Notes: generated from the sequence alone by a model not told the origin. DNA of 64,000 nucleotides from Candidatus Rifleibacterium amylolyticum (GCA_009917695.1 JAACJG010000016.1:1-64000); one strand, 5' to 3'. Shown: positions 16,649 to 26,218, counted from the stretch's first letter. Program-made: numbers and translations.

Positions 16649-17989
16649 TCAGGCTTTTTCGAACAGGCAGATGAGCTCGACGTGGTGGGTGCGCGGGTAG
16701 AGGTCGAGGCCGGCGGCTTCGCTCAGTTTGTAACCACTTCTGATGATTGCGGCACTGTCGCGTTCGCAGGCATCGAGATCGCAGAATACGCAGACCACCT
16801 TTTTCGGCTGCAGCTTTGCCAGCGTGCGCCCGATCGAGGGCGTGCCGGTACGGGGTGGATCGAGCAGCAGAACGTCAGGTTCAGGTTTGAAGCGTGCGAG
16901 CTCTTTTATCGCGTCGCCTTCGAGCAGAGTTATTCTGTCTTCGAAGCCGCTGCGCTTGATGTTGCGGATGCCGGTTCTGACTGCGCCAGGGTGCGATTCG
17001 ATCGCTTCAACGCGGGCGCCTTTGGCTGCGAGCGCGAGCGTAAAGTTTCCAGCGCCGGCAAAGCCTTCGACGATTCTGATTCCCTGTGCAGGTTTACATA
17101 ACTCGACAACCTTGCGAACCAGCACCGGGTTCTGAAAGATGTTTCCCTGCACGAAAAAAGAGGGCTCGGCATCGTAGGGACCGCCATCGACATCGGGAGC
17201 GATCAGGCCGGTAACGTTTACCGTTCCCTGAACTTCTTTGATTTTGCCCTCGTGATTGGCAACCGAAAGGCCCTTGAGGTTGACAGCACGCATGATTTTG
17301 GCCAGATCCTTGTAATGATGACCGGTCGGGCGGCCCTTCATCAGCACGGCATGGCCGACAACGCGGTCAGAACGGTGCGATGACGACGACATCAAAGTCA
17401 GGCTTTCGAGAAAAATCGGGACCTGACTGAGAATCTTGCGGGCAGCCACCAGTCGGCGGGCCAGGGGTTGCGTGATGATGGCGCAGGCGGTAACCGGAAC
17501 GACGCCGCCTGGGACCTGTGCGGCATAGTTTTCAGAGGCCAGATAGCCGGCTTCGCGCTCTTCGTAGTTGCGCCCCTGATGCAGACGCACGCGGGGCAGA
17601 TAGCGAATGATCTCGCGCGATGCCGTGAAGCTGTGCAGATAAGCTTCACTGCCACCGGGAATGCGGCTGAGCGCGCGCGTAATCATTGCCTGCTTTTCTT
17701 TTTTGCGGCCCTTTTCAGAAAGTTCCAGCAGATCGCAACCGCCACAGGGGCCATGAAAAAAGCAGTCCGGTTTTACGCGTTCCGGTGATGGTTCGACCAT
17801 CTGCGCGTCGATGATTCGGCCTGAGCCATCGAGCTCGACGTCAATCTTGTCGCCGGGCAGAAAGCCGGGCACGCGCAGCAGCGCACCGTTGCAGTTAATA
17901 AAGGCCTGACCGCTGGCGGTCAGACCTTCGACAACTTCTATCGATCGCGGATTCTTGCCCTTGTTCACTTTTTCGGCACTTTCGGGCAT
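16649..17989 (-). CDS. TrmA/RumA-family RNA m5U methyltransferase
   Basis: 446 residues. An N-terminal TRAM beta-barrel (about 18-65) is followed by Fe-S ligands 'CFFHGPCGGC' (about 97-106). The SAM domain starts at 'IVEGFAGAGNFTLALAAKG' (about 305) and includes 'LLLDPPRTG'. The C-terminal signature has the catalytic Cys in 'VCVFCDLDACERD' and the closing 'THHVELICLF' Glu. RlmD and its relatives methylate uracil-5 in 23S rRNA or tRNA. The catalytic loop reads FCDL rather than the usual SCNP, so the target may differ. The ATG at 17989 lies 25 bases inside the end of the PPi-PFK gene. Confidence 0.82.
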   Translation of the reverse strand: MPESAEKVNKGKNPRSIEVVEGLTASGQAFINCNGALLRVPGFLPGDKIDVELDGSGRIIDAQMVEPSPERVKPDCFFHGPCGGCDLLELSEKGRKKEKQAMITRALSRIPGGSEAYLHSFTASREIIRYLPRVRLHQGRNYEEREAGYLASENYAAQVPGGVVPVTACAIITQPLARRLVAARKILSQVPIFLESLTLMSSSSHRSDRVVGHAVLMKGRPTGHHYKDLAKIMRAVNLKGLSVANHEGKIKEVQGTVNVTGLIAPDVDGGPYDAEPSFFVQGNIFQNPVLVRKVVELCKPAQGIRIVEGFAGAGNFTLALAAKGARVEAIESHPGAVRTGIRNIKRSGFEDRITLLEGDAIKELARFKPEPDVLLLDPPRTGTPSIGRTLAKLQPKKVVCVFCDLDACERDSAAIIRSGYKLSEAAGLDLYPRTHHVELICLFEKA

Positions 17990-19176
17990 TGCAGGCGTTC
18001 GTAGCTCGGCATATTGCCAAGCAGCGGGCGGGCGTAATTGAGGAAGTCAGTGGTGACGCCATTTCCGGCTTCGTTGATGAAGGTGCGCGGCATTGACTTG
18101 GTTTCGCGTGCGACTGTGTCGAGCGGCGTCAAAAAGTAATCGACCGAATAGTCACCGGTTCGGCGAATGGCGACCGAACCATCGACGTTGTTCCAGAGTG
18201 CGAATTGAGCGGCTTTTTCGCCGACTTCGCGGGCTTCAGCCTGATCGACTTCAGATACTATGCCGAGAAAGCTGCGCTGCAGGTAGCCAAAGGTATCTGA
18301 GCGAACACGTTTGATTTTGAGACGGTCTTTGATCGTCTTGCCCAGGGCATCGCCAAGTGCGCCGGTGCCAGAGAGCTGAACGTTGCCATGCGCGTCTTTT
18401 TCTGAATCGCCACCCATGAGCTGAGTGATGATCGGCTTGCCATCGGCGCCGACAATACCTTCTGATACAGCGATAACGCAGCGGCCAAAGCGTTTGTAAA
18501 CTTCATCGACATCTTTGAGGAAAGCATCGGTGTCGAAAGTTCTTTCGGGCATATAGATGAGGTGCGGGCCGTCGTCTTCATATTTCTGGGCGAAGGCCGC
18601 TGCGGCGGTGAGGAAACCGGCATGGCGTCCCATGACGACTCCGATATAAACGCCCGGAATCGCACGGTTGTCGAGGTTGATCCCGGCAAAGGCAGAAGCC
18701 ACGAATTTGGCGGCAGAACCGTAACCCGGGCAGTGATCAGTTACGCGCAGGTCATTGTCGATAGTCTTGGGAATATGGATACATCTGAGTTCGTATCCGG
18801 CAGCAGCGGCATTGTCGTTGACTATGCGCACGGCATCGGCCGAGTCGTTGCCGCCGTTATAAAAGAAATAGCGCACGTTATGCCGCATGCAGACCTTGAA
18901 AATCTTCTCGCAATAGTCTGCGTCAGGCTTGTCGCGGGTAGACAGGAGTGCTGAGCTCGGAGTGCAGGCGACACGCTCAAGGTTATGAGTCGTAGCCTGA
19001 GTCAGGTCGATGAAATCTTCTTCGATAATGCCGCGAACGCCATGCAGCGCGCCATAAACACGGTCAACTTCTGGAAACTTTCTTGATTCGAGAACCGCTC
19101 CAACCAGACTCTGGTTGATAACAGCAGTCGGGCCGCCGCCCTGGGCGATGAGAACGTTGCCTACGAGTTTAGCCAT
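17965..19176 (-). CDS. pfp: Pyrophosphate-dependent 6-phosphofructokinase
   Basis: 403 residues from the ATG at 19176, set by AAGGAG eight bases upstream. 'AQGGGPTAVINQSLVG' is the N-terminal phosphate loop. 'YNGGNDSADA' replaces the GGDGS of ATP enzymes, as in PPi-using relatives. 'IPKTIDNDLRVTDHCPGYGS' carries the TIDND catalytic Asp and the Lys typical of PPi-PFK. 'GVVMGRHAGFLTA' is also diagnostic. It interconverts fructose-6-phosphate and fructose-1,6-bisphosphate reversibly with PPi, which saves ATP in anaerobes. The GGDD position reads GGND, a variation seen in some group III enzymes. The downstream methyltransferase overlaps. Confidence 0.85.
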   Translation of the reverse strand: MAKLVGNVLIAQGGGPTAVINQSLVGAVLESRKFPEVDRVYGALHGVRGIIEEDFIDLTQATTHNLERVACTPSSALLSTRDKPDADYCEKIFKVCMRHNVRYFFYNGGNDSADAVRIVNDNAAAAGYELRCIHIPKTIDNDLRVTDHCPGYGSAAKFVASAFAGINLDNRAIPGVYIGVVMGRHAGFLTAAAAFAQKYEDDGPHLIYMPERTFDTDAFLKDVDEVYKRFGRCVIAVSEGIVGADGKPIITQLMGGDSEKDAHGNVQLSGTGALGDALGKTIKDRLKIKRVRSDTFGYLQRSFLGIVSEVDQAEAREVGEKAAQFALWNNVDGSVAIRRTGDYSVDYFLTPLDTVARETKSMPRTFINEAGNGVTTDFLNYARPLLGNMPSYERLQCPKVPKK

Positions 19177-19296
19177 GTGTTGATCTCCTTGCAAAAATTA
19201 GCTTGATACCGCGCTATTATGCCCCTGAGCCTTGTCAGAGGTCAAGTACAAGTTTTTGTTGAACGTACATTGACAAAGGGGGGTAGGAACAATACA

Positions 19297-21891
19297 ATGC
19301 AGCGCATGTCAGCTGCAAAAGCGAAAAAATCCACCAGAAAAAGCGCCGAGCCGGTAGCCTGTCCGCTTCCCACGGACGAGCAACAGACGCTTGTCGAAGC
19401 CATCGAACAGGCGCACGGCGCCGAGGTATTGTCGGCAGCCACCTGTCGTGCCCCAGGCGCCTGGGATAACCTGCGCATACTCGCGCGCGGCAACAACGAT
19501 TCTGCCCCTGCCATCATTCGCAGCCTCCGCCCCGGCGATGTCATGCTGCACAATCACCCCGATGGCAATCTGCAGCCTTCTGACGCTGACATTTCGGTAG
19601 CATCGCTGTGCGGCAAGTCTGGCATAGGTTTTGCCATACACAACAATGAATGCACCGAGTTCTACGTCGTTGTCGAGCCTTTTGTCGAAAAAGCACCAGA
19701 ACTGCTTGACAGCAAAGAAATGGTCGAATTCATTTCGCGCGGCGGGAAAATCGCCGCGAAACTTGATAATTTTGAGGAACGCATCGGCCAGAAACAGCTG
19801 ATGGGCAAAATTGTCGAGGCGCTAAATACCCCGTGCCATGCGATTCTCGAAGGCGAGACCGGTATCGGCAAGAGTATGGCCTATCTGATTCCGGCTGTGC
19901 ACTATGCTCATAAAAACCGCTGCCGAGTTGCCATCTCAACCAATACCATCAATCTGCAGCACCAGCTGGTCAACAAAGACCTGCCTTTTCTCGCCTCGAT
20001 TCTACCGTTCAGCTTTAAATACTGCCTGGTCAAAGGACGCCGCAATTATCTGTGCCTGCGCCGCCTAGGTGAGGCTCTGGCTGCCACTGACGGCGAATTT
20101 CTGCTGGAGAGCGAAGAAGTAGAACCTTTCAACCGTATCGTGGCCTGGTCCGAAACGACAAGCGACGGTTCACTCAGCGATCTCAGCTGGGTTCCGGCTG
20201 AACCCCTCTGGGAAAAAATCTGTTGCGACAAAGACAGCTGCCCCGGTATCAAATGCCATGAATACAATGATTGTTTCTTCTATACTGCGCGTCGGCGCAC
20301 TTGTGAAGCAGATATCCTGGTAGTCAACCATTCATTGCTGTTTTCTGATCTGGCCATGCGCGCGATTACTTCAGAATATGCCCAGACAGCTGTCATACCT
20401 GCCTGTAAGGCTGTGATTCTCGATGAAGCTCATAACCTCGAAGAGACCGCTACACGGCACTTTGGTTTCAGAACGACGGCGATTGGCATGCAGCGCCTGT
20501 TCGGCAAGATCTACCAGCGCCGCGGCCGCCGCGAAACCGGCACTTTTTCGACAATTTATTCGATGCTGTCGGTCGGGCGCGGCGATATTTCGCCAGCTGA
20601 GCGTGCCGCGCTGTTGCAGGAACTCAGTGATGAGCTGATTCCGACGCGGCTTGAAGCTGCCGACCTCAGCCGCATGCTTTTCGACAACATAACCACATTT
20701 TTTGTCGATCCGTCACGCGCCATGCCTGGTGAACATCGGGTGCGTATCGGCCAGCGCGAAGAAAATCGCGCCGAATTTGCCACTCTGGTTCATCATGCCA
20801 ACAAGCTGCGTGATGAATGCAAACGCCTTGCTGCCCGCATGAAAAAGTTCGCGCGGCGCCTCAACAACCTGCTCAATGAGTATGATGACGATGCCGAACA
20901 TTTTGAAATTCCGCTCGTCGAGCTTGGGTCTCTGGCTGGTCGTCTCGATGAAGCCGGCACTGCGCTGACAAGGCTTTTCGATCTGGAATCTGCCAACCGT
21001 GAGCTTTATGTGCATTTTTTTACGACCAATGTTCGCAAAAGCGGCACCTACACAGCCTTTCATTCGCTGCCAATTGAAGTGTCTCAGCCAATGCTCGATT
21101 ACTGCTTCAAAAAGATTCCCTGCACGATTCTGGTTTCCGGCACCCTGACGACAGCGCGTAATTTCAATTTTATCAAGGATCGTCTCGGGCTCGACGATGA
21201 AGAATTGACACCAACACCGACCGAAGGCCGTTTCCCGTCGCCATTCGACTATCAGAAGCAGGCGCGATTGTTTGTGCCTACCGATATTCCTGACCCGGTC
21301 AGCCCGATGTTCGTCGAAAAGGTCAGTGTGCCTCTGTTCGACATCATTAAGGCATCGCAGGGCGGGGCGCTGGTTTTGTGCACCTCATACGGACACCTCA
21401 ACCAGTTCTACAACAATCTGTGCGGCCCGCTTTCAGCTGAAGGCCTTGAATGTTACAAGCAGGGCGAGCTCGAGCGCCATCATCTGCTCGAACTGTTCAA
21501 AGAAGACGGCAACGCTGTACTGTTTGCCACCGATAGCTTCTGGGAAGGCGTGGACATACCCGGCTCCGCGCTGCGCAACCTTATTATCACGCGCCTGCCT
21601 TTCGCCATGCCGAATGACCCGGTGCTCGAAGCCCGCAACGAAAAGATCAAAGAGGCCGGTGGGAACCCGTTTCGTGATTATCAGCTGCCCATGGCGGCAA
21701 TCAAGCTCAAACAGGGCTGTGGCCGTCTGATTCGTCACAAAGAGGACCGCGGCACCATCTGGCTGCTCGACAACCGCATTGTCAGCAAGAGTTACGGCAG
21801 CTTTTTCATCGAGTCACTGCCAGAAATGCCGGTAATGCGTGGCAAGTTCGCCGTCCTCGCAGCTATGGCGCGCAAATTTTTTACCGATTGA
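19297..21891 (+). CDS. JAB-DinG fusion: XPD-like helicase with N-terminal JAMM domain
   Basis: 864 residues from the ATG at 19297. The frame is open to 19219, but a TATTAT box at about 19213 and the absence of an upstream ribosome-binding site favour the inner start. Residues 20-130 form a RadC/JAB-type domain with a full metal motif 'LHNHPDGNLQPSDAD'. The rest is a DinG superfamily 2 helicase: Walker A 'GETGIGKS' near 187, three clustered Cys in 'DSCPGIKCHEYNDC' plus 'YLCLRRL' for a 4Fe-4S cluster, 'ILDEAHNLE' near 375 and the C-terminal 'QGCGRLIRHKEDRG'. DinG proteins unwind R-loops, forked DNA and G-quadruplexes. A JAMM domain at this end, in place of the exonuclease domain of other DinG forms, is unusual. 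Confidence 0.85.
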   Translation: MQRMSAAKAKKSTRKSAEPVACPLPTDEQQTLVEAIEQAHGAEVLSAATCRAPGAWDNLRILARGNNDSAPAIIRSLRPGDVMLHNHPDGNLQPSDADISVASLCGKSGIGFAIHNNECTEFYVVVEPFVEKAPELLDSKEMVEFISRGGKIAAKLDNFEERIGQKQLMGKIVEALNTPCHAILEGETGIGKSMAYLIPAVHYAHKNRCRVAISTNTINLQHQLVNKDLPFLASILPFSFKYCLVKGRRNYLCLRRLGEALAATDGEFLLESEEVEPFNRIVAWSETTSDGSLSDLSWVPAEPLWEKICCDKDSCPGIKCHEYNDCFFYTARRRTCEADILVVNHSLLFSDLAMRAITSEYAQTAVIPACKAVILDEAHNLEETATRHFGFRTTAIGMQRLFGKIYQRRGRRETGTFSTIYSMLSVGRGDISPAERAALLQELSDELIPTRLEAADLSRMLFDNITTFFVDPSRAMPGEHRVRIGQREENRAEFATLVHHANKLRDECKRLAARMKKFARRLNNLLNEYDDDAEHFEIPLVELGSLAGRLDEAGTALTRLFDLESANRELYVHFFTTNVRKSGTYTAFHSLPIEVSQPMLDYCFKKIPCTILVSGTLTTARNFNFIKDRLGLDDEELTPTPTEGRFPSPFDYQKQARLFVPTDIPDPVSPMFVEKVSVPLFDIIKASQGGALVLCTSYGHLNQFYNNLCGPLSAEGLECYKQGELERHHLLELFKEDGNAVLFATDSFWEGVDIPGSALRNLIITRLPFAMPNDPVLEARNEKIKEAGGNPFRDYQLPMAAIKLKQGCGRLIRHKEDRGTIWLLDNRIVSKSYGSFFIESLPEMPVMRGKFAVLAAMARKFFTD

Positions 21892-21948
21892 TTTTCGCCG
21901 TTGCCTAACTTATCATGATTTTACAGTAAATTTTATGGAGGGTTTTTC

Positions 21949-22209
21949 ATGAGCAAGCACATTCTCGCCATCCTGGTCGGCAAGCGCAAGGAAACAGCGG
22001 TTAACGTACAGAAAATACTTACGGGCTGGGGATGTATGATCAAAAGCCGCCTTGGTCTACACGACGGCACTCTCGATAAATGTTCTGAGTCTGGCCTGAT
22101 CATACTTGAACTTGTCGGCGAACTCGAAAAAATGGAAGAGTTGCACCGCAAGCTCGAGTTGCTTGAAGATGTTCACGCCAAACTGGTATCACTCACACTC
22201 GACAAATAA
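21949..22209 (+). CDS. Small ACT-fold protein resembling the TM1266 family
   Basis: 86 residues. 'HILAILVGKRKETAVNVQKI' then 'IKSRLGLHD' and 'GLIILELVGELEKMEELHRK' follow the beta-alpha-beta-beta-alpha-beta order of the TM1266 group, annotated as putative iron-only hydrogenase system regulators. No hydrogenase gene is nearby, so the name should not be pressed. A GGAGG ribosome-binding site lies before the ATG. A hairpin at 22228-22260 overlaps the end of the convergent ankyrin gene and could terminate this transcript. Confidence 0.55.
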   Translation: MSKHILAILVGKRKETAVNVQKILTGWGCMIKSRLGLHDGTLDKCSESGLIILELVGELEKMEELHRKLELLEDVHAKLVSLTLDK

Positions 22210-22232
22210 TCATTTCTGTGTAAGAGATTTCC

Positions 22233-23504
22233 TCAGGCAATGTTGTGTTGTCTGAGGAAACGGGCGATTTCGGTCTGGTCAAGGCTTTCGGCGATCTGTA
22301 CCAGACCCATGCCTGCTTCATTTTTGAGTGAGACATCCGAACCTGCATAGATCAGGGCCTTGACCATTTCAAGCTGCCCGTCTTCGATTGCGCACATCAG
22401 CGCAGTATTGCCGGCGTCGTCGCGGCGGTCGAGCAACGAACCATATTCGAGCAACAGAGCCAGCACTTCCATGTGACCTTCGATTACAGATCTGATCAGT
22501 GGAGTCTGTCCGAAAATACCTTTGATCTCTGGGTCAGAACCTGACTCCAGCAATATTTTCACTATGCCGGCGTTGCCGATATTTACCGCCAGCAGCAGTG
22601 GTGATGAGCCCTGAACGGCTTCGCAGCGGTGCAGATCGGCGTCTTTTTCAATAAGCAGTTCTACCGCTCGCCGGTTCTCTTTTTGAATGGCCTTGAACAA
22701 AAGCGTCATACCGTTATCGTCGTTTTCATTGATCAGATTCGGGTATTGCGCCAGCAACGCGCCGAGGTCGGTGAGCCTGTTTTCTTCGAGCAGTCCGACC
22801 GCCCTGGCAAAATGTCCGGTAACATTGATGGTGCCGGGAATATTGTTAATGGCATCGACCAGTTCAACCAGGCGCAGGCGATCGATGTTATCAGGCAGAG
22901 ACTCCAGATAGCCGGCGAGATCGCCAAGGCTGTTGAGCAATATTGCTGCAATGGTCAGGCTGCCGGACTGTTTGTAGTTGGCGAGCAGACACTCAAGCCC
23001 CTGAATGAAAAGCACCGGGATATCATTGCTCTTGCCAAAGCCCGTGAGAAAACGGGCAAACCCGAAGTTGAGCCGGCTTTGTCGCAGGCGTTCGCAGTAA
23101 ATACAGGCGTTTTGCGCTTTCTGAACACGTGAAATGATATCGGGGTCACGAAATGACATCGTCCAGGCGAGTCGCGACAGTTTGAGGGCAAGCCCGATGT
23201 TATCGCTGTTGCAGGCCAGTTCGGCAGCTACCGAAGTCATGTATGTGGTCTGGTTGCGGTCGAGAATGAACGGATGTTGCTCGGTGGTAAGAAAGAACTC
23301 AAGCGCTTCGCGATCCTGTTCCATTTTAACCAGACAGGTGAACTCGTAAAAGCGTTGCCAGCCAAGCATCATCGGGTCTACCGGTGGGTTGGCGAGCAGG
23401 CGCGCGCGCATCTCGCGGCACAGGTCGAGCGCGGTGCTCAGCATGTTTTCTTTTAACTTGGCTGAAATCTGGTTCAGATAAAATTCAAATACGTTGCTTT
23501 GATT
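22233..23504 (-). CDS. Ankyrin-repeat protein
   Basis: 423 residues from the ATG at 23504, seven bases below the pseudopilin stop; a longer frame to 23645 would overlap that gene wholly and is rejected. Residues 1-250 are helical without a recognised domain. About 255-423 hold roughly five ankyrin repeats, such as 'GMTLLFKAIQKENRRAVELL', 'GSSPLLLAVNIGNAGIVKIL', 'GQTPLIRSVIEGHMEVLALL' and 'GNTALMCAIEDGQLEMVKAL'. No signal peptide. It is probably a protein-binding scaffold. Coupling to a pseudopilin gene suggests a role near a pilus or type II secretion machine, but that is inference. Confidence 0.8.
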   Translation of the reverse strand, partial: NQSNVFEFYLNQISAKLKENMLSTALDLCREMRARLLANPPVDPMMLGWQRFYEFTCLVKMEQDREALEFFLTTEQHPFILDRNQTTYMTSVAAELACNSDNIGLALKLSRLAWTMSFRDPDIISRVQKAQNACIYCERLRQSRLNFGFARFLTGFGKSNDIPVLFIQGLECLLANYKQSGSLTIAAILLNSLGDLAGYLESLPDNIDRLRLVELVDAINNIPGTINVTGHFARAVGLLEENRLTDLGALLAQYPNLINENDDNGMTLLFKAIQKENRRAVELLIEKDADLHRCEAVQGSSPLLLAVNIGNAGIVKILLESGSDPEIKGIFGQTPLIRSVIEGHMEVLALLLEYGSLLDRRDDAGNTALMCAIEDGQLEMVKALIYAGSDVSLKNEAGMGLVQIAESLDQTEIARFLRQHNIA

Positions 23505-23511
23505 CATGCTG

Positions 23512-23886
23512 TTACTCGTAAAAGCCGTGATCGCTGCCGTCGGTAGTCTCGTTGCAGCTGATGCGCAGCTTGTCTTTCTCTCCCTGTATCCAGTATTTGC
23601 CGCCCGACGGGCAGGTCGGGCGCCGCCGCATATAACCTTCTTCATAAAGCATTTTGACGGTCAGGTTGTTGCCGTCGACAGATCGTTCAGTCTGGCATAG
23701 CGTGGCCGCTTTGTAGATAACCCGCATGTTTTCGAGGCAGCTGGTTTTTCTGATTCTGTCGCGAATGCCGACATAACTGAATGAAACCAGCATCATCAGC
23801 ACCGAGATGATCGTAATGACGATCATTATCTCGACGAGGGTAAACCCGCGTTTGCCGTGACTGACTTTTAATTCACTTTGCTTCAT
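23512..23886 (-). CDS. Type IV pilin / type II secretion pseudopilin
   Basis: 124 residues. A short leader ends in Gly, followed by 'FTLVEIMIVITIISVL', the class III prepilin cleavage and N-methylation motif with Glu at +5. After the hydrophobic helix come 'KTSCLENMRVIYKAATLC', a spacer and 'RPTCPSGGKYWI', the GspG-like pattern found in minor pilins and in a large family of environmental pseudopilins. It would be cleaved by a prepilin peptidase, not encoded here. Four Cys may pair. The ankyrin gene starts just after the stop, so the two are co-expressed. Confidence 0.9.
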   Translation of the reverse strand: MKQSELKVSHGKRGFTLVEIMIVITIISVLMMLVSFSYVGIRDRIRKTSCLENMRVIYKAATLCQTERSVDGNNLTVKMLYEEGYMRRRPTCPSGGKYWIQGEKDKLRISCNETTDGSDHGFYE

Positions 23887-23965
23887 AACACCCTAGATAA
23901 TATACTGTTTCTCTGGTAAATTAAAGCATACAAAATTTGAAACCTATCACCGGCAGGAGAAAACC

Positions 23966-25009
23966 ATGAGTCTGACCACAAAACTGGTGCTTAAAGCAAT
24001 TGAGACCGGCATTGTGCCAGAGCGCGCAACTCGCGCCTGGATTCGTTATCTCTGCCGGCAGGCTACTGAGCGTGGTGCGCTTGGCGACGTCGAGGCCAGA
24101 CATGCGGTTTTTCGTCAGCTCCATAAGGAACTCAAAATGGGAGCGGCTCTGCGACTGCCTATCTCAGAAGAACCAGCTAATATTGAGCTCGAAGAAGATT
24201 TTTTCAGACTGTTTTTTGGGAAAAGGCTCAACTCTGGTTGCTGCTATTTCCCGACCGGTGCTGAAGACCTTGATGAAGCCGAAGATACCATGCTCTGGAT
24301 GTCAGCCGACCGGGCCCGGACCCGCGATGGTATGAACATTCTCGAAATTGGCTGCGGCTGGGGAGCCATGACTCTATGGCTGGCCCGGCAATATCCTCAG
24401 GCTCACATCACTGCCGTCATCGACTCGACCAAGCGAAGTATTCATCTGCAAAAGCAGATTAACGAACTTGACATAAAAAATGTAAAAATCGTTGCGGCCG
24501 AATTTGAAGACCTCGATTATCACGAAGAATTCGACCGAATCATCTGCCTCGAACGCTTTGACCTGCTCAGTGCGACCCCGGACTGGGAAGCCAGACTCGA
24601 AAAATGGTTAAAGCCTGGTGGCAAATTCTTCCTGCAGCAGCAGGTACATGCTTCGCTCGGCTATTATCAGGATTCAGTCGGACTTGCCGATTTTCCCGGT
24701 AATTCTGTGGTCAATCAGCGCCTGGTTATGCCGGCTGAGTTGCTGATGCTCTTTCAAAGCCGCCTGCACGTGGAAGACTACTGGAAAGTCAGCGGCGAAC
24801 AGTATCGCATGACTGCCGAGAGCTGGCTTGCCCGCTATTATGACAACCGCCTCGATATTCTGCCGCTTCTTGAAAAAGTTTACGGTAAAAAAATGGCCTG
24901 GACCTGGTATCAACGCTGGCGACTTTTCCTTATCGCCACTGCCGAACAGGCTGGATTCAATCGCGGCCAGGACTGGATCGTCGCCCAATATCTCTTTTCC
25001 CGCCGCTGA
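23966..25009 (+). CDS. CFA-synthase-like SAM-dependent methyltransferase
   Basis: 347 residues. An N-terminal helical part with 'GCCYFPTGAEDLDEAEDTML' resembles the lipid-binding lead-in of cyclopropane-fatty-acid synthases and coclaurine N-methyltransferases. 'ILEIGCGWGAMTLWLARQYP' is SAM motif I, 'ITAVIDSTKRSIHLQKQI' motif II, and 'RIICLERFDLL' stands at the active-site Glu position. The C-terminal 'YDNRLDILPLLEKVYGKK' and 'RWRLFLIATAEQAGF' also fit the family. The probable product is a modified lipid or a small methylated amine. GCAGGAG precedes the ATG. It is convergent with the J-domain gene six bases away. Confidence 0.75.
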   Translation: MSLTTKLVLKAIETGIVPERATRAWIRYLCRQATERGALGDVEARHAVFRQLHKELKMGAALRLPISEEPANIELEEDFFRLFFGKRLNSGCCYFPTGAEDLDEAEDTMLWMSADRARTRDGMNILEIGCGWGAMTLWLARQYPQAHITAVIDSTKRSIHLQKQINELDIKNVKIVAAEFEDLDYHEEFDRIICLERFDLLSATPDWEARLEKWLKPGGKFFLQQQVHASLGYYQDSVGLADFPGNSVVNQRLVMPAELLMLFQSRLHVEDYWKVSGEQYRMTAESWLARYYDNRLDILPLLEKVYGKKMAWTWYQRWRLFLIATAEQAGFNRGQDWIVAQYLFSRR

Positions 25010-25014
25010 TTGAT

Positions 25015-25455
25015 TTACTTCTGTAACTGTTCGTAGGCGCGGTTGAGCTGGGTGGTTTTTTCGCGGGCCAGCGCCTGCAGCTCAGGTCCGAGACTGTTGA
25101 CCCGATCGGGGTGATACTGCTTTACCAGCTCGTAATAAGCTTTTTTGATTTCTTCGGGGCTGGCATCGCGGCGAACACCAAGAACCTGCCAGGGGTCGGC
25201 TGCAGTTTGCCGGTCTGATTCATGTCGGTTGTGCGTGCCTTTGCCATCACGTTTAGAGTAGCGCTTAGCCATGATTTCATCGACGAGTGGCTTTATAAAC
25301 AGCCAGAAGATGATGATCAGCAATACTAAGATATCGTCGATTCGGCCAATGCGCCCACCACCGTCAGGAAGCAGATCATAAGGCAGCAGAAAATAAAGCA
25401 CCGCCAGGATCATCATGGCGATGAACCTGGCGGCGGCTTTGAGCTGATTAATCAC
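25015..25455 (-). CDS. DUF1232-like membrane protein with C-terminal J domain
   Basis: 146 residues, apparently from a GTG at 25455 that overlaps the upstream BI-1 stop by eight bases. Residues 8-55 contain two membrane helices and the '[20 protein letters not shown]' motif of DUF1232 (YkvA-like). After a charged linker, residues 88-146 are a J domain with '[20 protein letters not shown]' and the HPD tripeptide that stimulates DnaK. It is a membrane-tethered DnaK co-chaperone of unknown client. Confidence 0.85.
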   Translation of the reverse strand: MINQLKAAARFIAMMILAVLYFLLPYDLLPDGGGRIGRIDDILVLLIIIFWLFIKPLVDEIMAKRYSKRDGKGTHNRHESDRQTAADPWQVLGVRRDASPEEIKKAYYELVKQYHPDRVNSLGPELQALAREKTTQLNRAYEQLQK

Positions 25456-26218
25456 GACGCTGCAAAATCAGCAGCAGGCGGAGTATCTCGATATACAGCC
25501 AGATCAGCGTTACCATCAGGCCGAAGGCGGCATACCATTCAAAGTGCTCGGGAGCATTGTTCTCGGCACCTTTGAAGATCATGTCGAAGTCGAGAATCAG
25601 GTTGAAGGCGGCAATGCCGACAATGATCAGACTCAGGCCTATGCCGAGGAGACCACCAGTGTGAAGAGGGCTCATAAAACCCATCCAGCCAAGTATCATC
25701 GAGAACAGGTAAGCAAAGAATACGCCGGCAGTGGCCGACAGGACGCCTGCCTTGAACTTCTCGGTTACCTTGACTATACCTGTCTTATAGAGAAACAGCA
25801 TGCCGCCAAGTGTCATGAAGGTTAACAGAATTGCCATCATCACTATGCTTTCAGCCAGCAGGCCATCCGGGCCGGTGCCGGCGGCAATTTTGACCATTGC
25901 TGACAGCGAACCGAGCAGCAGTCCTTCAAAAACTGCATAAATCGGTGCAGTGAAGCGCGCTTTTGCCGGCGCCATGATAGTGATGATCGCCATGATCAGG
26001 CCACCGATCATGCCGGCCATCATCAGGCCGCCAGCTGCTGAGTTGTATTCCAGGGTCATTTTCCAGGTGAAACTGGCAGCCGAAAATACCAGCACCAGCA
26101 GTATCGCGATTTTATTGATCGCGCCCTGCACGGTCATCACGGCGCCAGCGCCGGAATGTGCCCGTTCAAAATATTCCGCCCGCATGGCGGGATTAGAACT
26201 TCGATCGAATCTGCTCAT
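25448..26218 (-). CDS. Bax inhibitor-1 / YccA family membrane protein
   Basis: 256 residues with about seven membrane helices. An N-terminal soluble stretch '[15 protein letters not shown]' and the C-terminal '[20 protein letters not shown]' with '[20 protein letters not shown]' are the YccA/YetJ signature; the Asp pair gates ion flow in the family. AGGAGG lies before the ATG. Downstream it overlaps the DUF1232-J gene, and YccA proteins are known to modulate membrane proteolysis, so a membrane quality-control unit is plausible. Confidence 0.9.
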   Translation of the reverse strand: MSRFDRSSNPAMRAEYFERAHSGAGAVMTVQGAINKIAILLVLVFSAASFTWKMTLEYNSAAGGLMMAGMIGGLIMAIITIMAPAKARFTAPIYAVFEGLLLGSLSAMVKIAAGTGPDGLLAESIVMMAILLTFMTLGGMLFLYKTGIVKVTEKFKAGVLSATAGVFFAYLFSMILGWMGFMSPLHTGGLLGIGLSLIIVGIAAFNLILDFDMIFKGAENNAPEHFEWYAAFGLMVTLIWLYIEILRLLLILQRRD

